Shown in pieces: positions 1 through 5,767 of a stretch of DNA of 5,767 bases. The notes beneath the pieces are model-generated. The model was not told where the DNA came from, ran no database searches, and saw nothing but the letters and a program-made list of their open reading frames with translations. Every line of letters starts with the position of its first letter. Within the stretch, counting starts at the first letter, position 1. The position numbers and the translations under genes are program-made. This stretch comes from Gemmatimonadota bacterium (GTDB lineage Bacteria > Gemmatimonadota > Gemmatimonadetes > Palauibacterales > Palauibacteraceae): positions 1 to 5,767 of the forward strand of contig JAENXO010000186.1 of the NCBI GenBank assembly GCA_016649455.1. The letters are read 5' to 3'.

Positions 1-1004
1 GCGGGATTCCCGCTCGTCGCGGTGAGATCGTGCGTCCCCTGCTGAGTTTCCGGCGGCATGAGCTTCTCACGTGGCTGTTCGACCACGGCATCGCATTCGA
101 GAACGATCCGGCCAATGCCGATCTGCGTTGGTCGCGTGCGCGAGTCCGTCACGTCCTCCTCCCGGCCCTCGAACAGGCGACGGGCGAGGATCCGGTCTCC
201 TCGTTGCTGCACCTTGCCGACCGGGCTGCGGCTGTTGAACACCTGATTGAGCAATCAGCCGAGGGGCTGCTGTCCCGCTCCCGATCTTCCGGAACCGATC
301 CGGCGCGGGAGGAGTTTCTGAGGCAGACCTGGTTGTCGGAGCCGTCGCTGCTCCGGGCAGAGGCCCTGCGCCTGTGGGCCCGCCGGCGCGGAATCCGGCT
401 GAGTCGCGGAGGAACCCGGATGGCGGTCGAGTTTATCACGCGTGGCAGGAGCGGAGGCCGTCTGCATCCGGGTGGTGGACTGCAGATTTCCCGTTCGTTC
501 GGCACCCTGGTATTCGAGACCGCGACGCGTGGGCCGGACACGACAGGAACCGGCGTTTCAGGGGGCGTCTGTTCGAATTCCGCCCCGTCGGGTGTCGCAC
601 TTCAGGCTGGGGTCGAGCTGTCGCGCGGCAAAGGCAGGAGCCTGGCCCGAATCGGCGATCGTGTGTTCCATGTCAGCTGGAAGTCGGGTACGTGTGGTGA
701 GAGTGCACCGGAACCGACCGGGTGGGATTCGACCGGTCGCGTTGCCCTTGCCGTAGGTCCCGAGCATTTTCCCCTCCGGCTTCGCGAATGGGCGCCGGGA
801 GACCGCATCCGGACGCGCGGAGGGACACGGAAGCTTAAGAAGCTGTTCTTGGAGCACAGGATTTCCCGTGAGGATCGGATGCGCCGTCCGGTACTTGTCG
901 ATCGCTCGGGCCGCGTCATCTGGGTTTCCGGCGTGGCGGTGGCGGAGTGGGCGCGCGCAGAGTCGGTGGAAGCGGACCTGGTGATCGAGATCGAGAATGC
1001 CTGA
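1..1004 (+). CDS. tilS: tRNA(Ile)-lysidine synthetase TilS, C-terminal part (5' truncated by window edge)
   Basis: TilS uses ATP and lysine to convert the wobble C34 of the AUA-reading tRNA-Ile to lysidine in the cytoplasm, which switches its amino acid from Met to Ile. The reading frame is open from base 3 (GIPARRGEIVRPLL...), so the GTG at 30 is an internal Val and not the start. The PP-loop ATPase motif (SGGxDS) must lie upstream of the window. Visible parts are the end of the catalytic domain (nt 3-175: RPLL, then an NDPANAD segment matching the family's eDpSN.d, then R-A-R-V-R-H before LLPALE), a middle helical substrate-binding region (about nt 300-560), and a clear TilS C-terminal domain (nt 768-960: FPLRLREWAPGDRIRTRGG, then TRKLKKLFLEHRI, then the VIWVSGVAVAEWAR end). 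About 60 residues between the middle and C-terminal domains are Gly/Ser/Thr-rich and poorly conserved. The last 8 nt overlap hpt. Identification is firm from the C-terminal domain and the RPLL block. Confidence 0.95.
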   Translation, partial: GIPARRGEIVRPLLSFRRHELLTWLFDHGIAFENDPANADLRWSRARVRHVLLPALEQATGEDPVSSLLHLADRAAAVEHLIEQSAEGLLSRSRSSGTDPAREEFLRQTWLSEPSLLRAEALRLWARRRGIRLSRGGTRMAVEFITRGRSGGRLHPGGGLQISRSFGTLVFETATRGPDTTGTGVSGGVCSNSAPSGVALQAGVELSRGKGRSLARIGDRVFHVSWKSGTCGESAPEPTGWDSTGRVALAVGPEHFPLRLREWAPGDRIRTRGGTRKLKKLFLEHRISREDRMRRPVLVDRSGRVIWVSGVAVAEWARAESVEADLVIEIENA

Positions 1005-1584
1005 CCCAGTCTATACAGCCGTACCGCACTCGACCGGGGAGTGGCTCGCGCGAGCCGGCGCCGCCCGGCTGCGTTCCGTCGTATACTCGGTGGAGCAGAT
1101 ACGGGAGCGGGTCCGGGAGATGGCCGTCGAGATCACGTACTACTACGAGCACGACGCTGATCTCCTGGTTCTCGGGTTGCTGAAGGGTTCGTTCATCTTC
1201 ATGAGCGATCTCGTTCGATACATCGAGCGCCCGCTGCACGTGGACTTCGTCGTCGCTTCCAGCTACGGAGCCGGGACGACCACCTCAGGCGACGTGAAAC
1301 TGCTGTATGATCCGACGGCGCCGATGGAAGGCAGACACATACTGCTGGTCGAGGACATCGTCGACAGCGGCAACACGATCGACCGGCTGGCGACGGCGTT
1401 GCGAATGAGGAATCCGGCATCGCTGGAGGTCTGTGCCCTGTTGCACAAGCATCTGGCGCCGGACCTTGAAATCGAGCCGCGGTGGGTGGGGTTCGATGCT
1501 CCGACCGATTTTCTGGTCGGATACGGGCTCGATCACGCCGAGGACTTCAGGCACCTGCCGTTCGTCGCCAGTCTCGACGGCTGA
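997..1584 (+). CDS. hpt: hypoxanthine phosphoribosyltransferase
   Basis: This cytoplasmic purine-salvage enzyme transfers the phosphoribosyl group of PRPP to hypoxanthine (and usually guanine), giving IMP or GMP. The 195-residue product carries the type I PRTase signatures in order: L62-K63-G64-S65 (PRPP pyrophosphate loop), a SSYGAGTTTSGDV flexible catalytic loop, the PRPP-binding motif VEDIVDSGNT (E119, D120, catalytic-base position D123, T127), and VGYGLDHAEDFRHLPF with D179 at the usual metal-ligand position. The family core (VVYSVEQI...) starts near residue 28, whereas in Bacillus HprT it starts near residue 9, so there are about 20 extra N-terminal residues. ATG 997 was chosen because no better in-frame start is seen downstream. 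Its Shine-Dalgarno is weak (GAGA at 987-990, 6 nt spacer), so translation is probably coupled to tilS through the 8-nt overlap. The neighbour order tilS-hpt-ftsH supports the call. Confidence 0.95.
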   Translation: MPDPVYTAVPHSTGEWLARAGAARLRSVVYSVEQIRERVREMAVEITYYYEHDADLLVLGLLKGSFIFMSDLVRYIERPLHVDFVVASSYGAGTTTSGDVKLLYDPTAPMEGRHILLVEDIVDSGNTIDRLATALRMRNPASLEVCALLHKHLAPDLEIEPRWVGFDAPTDFLVGYGLDHAEDFRHLPFVASLDG

Positions 1585-1617
1585 CGCGGCAGAGGTCGGG
1601 AATTAACCGGAGACGTA

Positions 1618-3606
<1,989 letters not shown>

Positions 3607-3620
3607 GCGGAGGCAGCGAC

Positions 3621-4535
3621 ATGGCCCGGGTGCTCGCCGAGCCGGCATGGTCCGTGAGGGGAGGAAGGGTCTCTCTCGAGCGCCCCGTAGTCCTCGGGAT
3701 CCTGAATCTCACGCCCGACTCGTTCTCCGACGGGGACCTGGTGAAGGATGCAGTGCGAGCGCTCCAACTCGGTCAGTCGATGCGTGAGTCCGGCGCGGAC
3801 CTGATCGACGTAGGTGGCGAGTCCACTCGGCCCGGAGCGGAGCCCGTGAACGCGGACGAAGAATGGGCTCGCATCGGACCTTCGGTCGCGGCGCTGTCCG
3901 CGGCCGGCATTCCGGTGTCCGTGGACACCACGAAGCTGTCGGTTGCCATGCAGGCCCTGGATGCCGGGGCGGTGGCGATCAACGATGTTTCCGGGCTCCG
4001 ATTCGATCCTGGAATCGCCCCCCTGTGCGCCGAGACGGGCGCCGGGCTGATCATCATGCATATGCGGGGGGACCCGCGGACGATGCAGGATGACCTCGGC
4101 TATCGGGACCTGGTGCCCGAAATCACGGCGTGGCTCGAAGCGCAGGCGGACCTGGCGGTGGAGAGCGGCGTCGATCCGGCCCAGATCGCAGTGGATCCGG
4201 GAATCGGATTCGGAAAGTCAGTGCGAGGCAACCTCGAAATCCTGGCGCGAAGTGGTGAGTTTTCGGGCCCCGGATACCCCGTCGTCGTGGGGCCGTCCCG
4301 CAAATCGTTCATCGGGGCGCTGCTGGATCTGCCGGTGGACCAGAGGATCGAAGGCACGGTGGCGGCATGCGTGGTCGCTCTGCTGTCCGGCGCCCGACTG
4401 TTCCGGGTGCACGACGTGCTTCCGGTTCGCAGGGCGCTCGATCTGGCCTGGGAGGTGTTGCAGGCCGGCGGTGAGCCAGAGGACGGACGGCGCTGGAAGA
4501 CGGCTGACGCGGGCGACCGGGTCGTGAGGGCCTGA
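3621..4535 (+). CDS. folP: dihydropteroate synthase
   Basis: This enzyme condenses 6-hydroxymethyl-dihydropterin pyrophosphate with p-aminobenzoate to form dihydropteroate in folate synthesis; it is the target of sulfonamides. The 304-residue TIM-barrel protein shows the full DHPS motif series: GILNLTPDSFSDG (26-38, N29 the usual Mg ligand), DVGGESTRPGAEPV (63-76, substrate-loop T69 and R70), SVDTTK with D102, INDVSG with N121 and D122, a MHMRGDPRTMQ block, VDPGIGFGK with D192, GPSRKSFIG (224-232, K228) and RVHDV (R262, H264). These correspond to E. coli N22, T62/R63, D96, N115, D185, K221 and R255/H257. ATG 3621 is backed by a strong SD (GGAGG 3609-3613, 7 nt spacer). About 25 residues precede the first motif, and the last 25 or so after the barrel are variable and charged. 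It is slightly longer than the usual 270-285 residues. It follows ftsH closely, as in E. coli, and its stop codon overlaps the cdaA start. Confidence 0.97.
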   Translation: MARVLAEPAWSVRGGRVSLERPVVLGILNLTPDSFSDGDLVKDAVRALQLGQSMRESGADLIDVGGESTRPGAEPVNADEEWARIGPSVAALSAAGIPVSVDTTKLSVAMQALDAGAVAINDVSGLRFDPGIAPLCAETGAGLIIMHMRGDPRTMQDDLGYRDLVPEITAWLEAQADLAVESGVDPAQIAVDPGIGFGKSVRGNLEILARSGEFSGPGYPVVVGPSRKSFIGALLDLPVDQRIEGTVAACVVALLSGARLFRVHDVLPVRRALDLAWEVLQAGGEPEDGRRWKTADAGDRVVRA

Positions 4536-5374
4536 TGCAGGCATTACTGGATTATCTGGGCTTTCTCCGCCTCGACTTGAAGGACGTGGCCGAGATTCTG
4601 ATCGTTTCGTTCCTCCTGTACCGGGTGCTGGTGGTGTACACGGGGACGCGGGCCTTCCAGGTGCTGATCGGCTTCGTGGTCCTCGTCTCGATCTACGTCG
4701 CATCCCAGGCGCTGCAGTTGCGGCTGATTCCTTACCTCCTGTCCCAGGTGTTCACGTACGGTGCATTCGCCCTGATCGTGATCTTCCAGCCGGAGCTGAG
4801 GGCGGCCCTCGCGCGCCTTGGCCGGACCCGCCTGTTCCAGGCCTTCGCCCGGCTCGAGCAGCAGGAGGTCATGGACGGGATCGCGGAGGCCGCTGACCGG
4901 CTCGCAAAGGCGAAGATCGGTGGGATCATCGCCGTCGAGCAGGAAGTAGACCTCCTGAATCACGTCGACCACGGCACGCCGATCGATGCTATCTTGAGCA
5001 CGGAACTGCTCACGACAGTGTTCACCCCATACTCCCCCCTGCACGATGGGGCGGTGATCGTGAAACGTGACCGGATCGCCTATGCTGGGTCGGTAATTCT
5101 CCGGCTGTCCGAGTCGCCGGCGGTAGAGCGGTCGCTCGGCACGCGGCACCGGGCGGCTCTCGGACTGTCCGAGGAAACCGATGCGCTGGTGGTGGTGATT
5201 TCGGAGGAAACGGGCCAGATCTCGTTGGCCCACGAAGGACGCCTGTATCGCGGATTGCGCCCGGACGAGCTCCGGCAGCGGCTGAAAGCTGGCGGTGAAG
5301 AAAGCTCCCCGGTTACCGAAGGGGCAACCGAACGAGACGTGGAACGACCTGCGGCGCTGTCGGCCGGTAGTTGA
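4535..5374 (+). CDS. cdaA: membrane diadenylate cyclase CdaA (DacA, TIGR00159 type)
   Basis: CdaA makes the second messenger c-di-AMP from two ATP. In studied bacteria this nucleotide controls potassium and osmolyte uptake and cell-wall homeostasis. The 279-residue protein (family about 270-280) has three predicted N-terminal membrane segments (about 18-36, 41-60, 66-83) ending in FQPELRAALARLG, a short linker helix (about 88-118), and a cytoplasmic DAC domain (about 120-255). Both catalytic motifs are intact: LHDGA (169-173, D171-G172-A173) and GTRHR (202-206, R204-H205-R206), followed by the conserved SEETGQIS stretch. The last 25 or so residues are a polar low-complexity tail. ATG 4535 overlaps the folP stop by one base (TGATG) and has an SD-like GAGGG at 4526-4530 with 4 nt spacing, so it is probably translationally coupled to folP. 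Neither cdaR (YbbR domain) nor glmM, the usual Firmicute partners, follows it. The family call is firm; what c-di-AMP controls in this organism is unknown. Confidence 0.96.
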   Translation: MQALLDYLGFLRLDLKDVAEILIVSFLLYRVLVVYTGTRAFQVLIGFVVLVSIYVASQALQLRLIPYLLSQVFTYGAFALIVIFQPELRAALARLGRTRLFQAFARLEQQEVMDGIAEAADRLAKAKIGGIIAVEQEVDLLNHVDHGTPIDAILSTELLTTVFTPYSPLHDGAVIVKRDRIAYAGSVILRLSESPAVERSLGTRHRAALGLSEETDALVVVISEETGQISLAHEGRLYRGLRPDELRQRLKAGGEESSPVTEGATERDVERPAALSAGS

Positions 5375-5389
5375 ACGGGCCTCGAAAGG

Positions 5390-5401
5390 CGCGTTGACGC
5401 G
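5390..5401. promoter_or_regulatory. short dyad overlapping the -35 box (possible operator)
   Basis: CGCGT (5390-5394) and ACGCG (5397-5401) are perfect inverted arms around a 2-nt centre, and together they straddle the TTGACG -35 element. The spacer is too short for an RNA hairpin, so if it works at all it would be as a protein-binding DNA dyad. Five-base GC-rich arms can easily occur by chance in this base composition. Confidence 0.2.
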
Positions 5402-5422
5402 GTAGAGCGCTGCACGTAAACT
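5394..5422 (+). promoter_or_regulatory. candidate sigma70-type promoter for the ExbB-like gene
   Basis: The -35 box TTGACG (5394-5399, 5 of 6 matches to TTGACA) is followed by a 17-nt spacer and the -10 box TAAACT (5417-5422, 4 of 6 matches to TATAAT). Transcription would start near 5428-5430, leaving a leader of about 47 nt before the GTG start at 5476. It sits in the only gap of about 100 nt in the window, just after the cdaA stop. The optimal spacing and position support it, but boxes like these also arise by chance and nothing here shows activity. Confidence 0.45.
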
Positions 5423-5463
5423 TGCTTTTCTTGAAACCGGCGTGGATGGTCCCGCCGCAGAAC

Positions 5464-5467
5464 GGAG
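5464..5467 (+). promoter_or_regulatory. ribosome binding site deciding the GTG 5476 start
   Basis: GGAG (within ACGGAGCGG) lies 8 nt before the GTG at 5476. The other in-frame candidate, ATG 5446, is preceded only by a TTGAAACCGGCGTGG stretch with no purine-rich SD match. This favours GTG 5476 as the start of the ExbB-like gene. Confidence 0.6.
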
Positions 5468-5475
5468 CGGTTCGC

Positions 5476-5767
5476 GTGCAAGACACCAGTTATGAGCTGT
5501 TGACGATCTTTCACGACGGGGGCTTCATGATGGTCCCCCTCGTGCTTTGCTCCCTGGTAGCTCTGGGCGTAATTATCGCCAAGGGGTGGACGCTGTTTGT
5601 CGCCCACCGTGACTCGAAGAAGCTCCTGAAGGAGATTCAAGAGCTCGGAGAGCTGGGCCAGATCGACGAGGCGATCAAGGTCGCGCGTGAGACGCGGGGT
5701 CCTGTGGCCGCAATCCTGCTCACCGGCCTTCGTCGAGTGAAGGACGGCGGCGGAACGCAGGACGTCA
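5476..5767 (+). CDS. MotA/TolQ/ExbB proton-channel family protein, N-terminal part (3' truncated by window edge)
   Basis: Proteins of this family form inner-membrane proton channels with an ExbD/TolR-type partner and drive TonB-dependent uptake or Tol-Pal envelope functions. Only the first 97 codons are inside the window. They show a short N-terminus, then GGFMMVPLVLCSLVALGVII (residues 15-34) as a first membrane segment with the family's GG..M.PL..CS pattern, then a charged cytoplasmic helical region (about 43-75: KLLKEIQELGELGQIDEA), then the typical TRGPVAAILLTGLRRV block (75-90) that in this family follows the deAl...c motif. The later two membrane helices and the conserved channel-forming region are off the edge, so ExbB and TolQ cannot be told apart. 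The frame is open upstream to 5398. GTG 5476 is preferred to ATG 5446 because of its SD. It lies 101 nt after cdaA with its own promoter candidate, so it is probably a separate unit, perhaps starting an exbB-exbD-tonB or tol cluster. Confidence 0.85.
   Translation, partial: MQDTSYELLTIFHDGGFMMVPLVLCSLVALGVIIAKGWTLFVAHRDSKKLLKEIQELGELGQIDEAIKVARETRGPVAAILLTGLRRVKDGGGTQDV

Noticed and set aside
30..32. GTG as the start codon of tilS
   Set aside because: The frame stays open to the left edge and the upstream codons (GIPARRGEI) continue the conserved TilS sequence, so this is an internal valine in a truncated gene.
983..996. Tandem GATCGA-type repeat before the hpt start
   Set aside because: Only about two 6-bp copies, within tilS coding sequence (codons for Ile-Glu-Ile-Glu); no sign of a functional repeat beyond supplying a weak GAGA Shine-Dalgarno.
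4544..5233. A 229-codon open frame on the minus strand opposite cdaA
   Set aside because: It is a shadow of cdaA, with no recognisable motif, biased composition, and complete overlap with a gene whose catalytic motifs are intact.
5307..5330. Inverted repeats CCCC/GGGG and CGGTT/AACCG near the 3' end of cdaA
   Set aside because: They are short alternative pairings within coding sequence, with no T-tract, and are expected by chance in GC-rich DNA.
5379..5390. Small hairpin GCCT-CGAA-AGGC just after cdaA as a terminator
   Set aside because: The stem is only 4 bp and no T-run follows directly; the nearest T-rich stretch is at 5426-5432, beyond the promoter. It does not meet the form of an intrinsic terminator.

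Overview
The window is a compact, GC-rich stretch of bacterial housekeeping genes. All genes are on the + strand, and no mobile element, RNA gene, repeat array or CRISPR is visible. In order they are: the 3' part of tilS (tRNA-Ile lysidine synthetase, 5' end off the left edge), hpt (hypoxanthine phosphoribosyltransferase), ftsH (membrane AAA+ zinc protease), folP (dihydropteroate synthase), cdaA (membrane diadenylate cyclase) and the 5' part of a MotA/TolQ/ExbB proton-channel gene that runs off the right edge.

The first five genes look like one operon. tilS and hpt overlap by 8 nt, hpt-ftsH is separated by 33 nt, ftsH-folP by 14 nt, and folP and cdaA share one base (TGATG). The only sizeable non-coding gap is the roughly 100 nt between cdaA and the ExbB-like gene. 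It holds a good sigma70-type promoter candidate (TTGACG, 17 nt, TAAACT), so the ExbB-like gene probably begins a new transcription unit, perhaps with some read-through.

Functionally the operon joins translation fidelity (tilS), purine salvage (hpt), membrane protein quality control (ftsH), folate synthesis (folP) and c-di-AMP signalling (cdaA). The gene order combines the tilS-hpt-ftsH run known from Firmicutes, the ftsH-folP pair known from Proteobacteria, and a folP-cdaA pair found in some other phyla. An ExbB/TolQ-type gene downstream suggests a diderm (Gram-negative) cell. With the GC richness and c-di-AMP cyclase, I would guess Gemmatimonadota or a neighbouring lineage, but this is a weak inference from gene order and not a phylogenetic result.

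I found no previously undescribed system. All six genes belong to well-known families with their key catalytic residues intact wherever those residues lie inside the window. The points worth a second look are modest: the composite operon layout, cdaA without cdaR or glmM beside it, the promoter with a dyad over its -35 box, and a few local sequence oddities.
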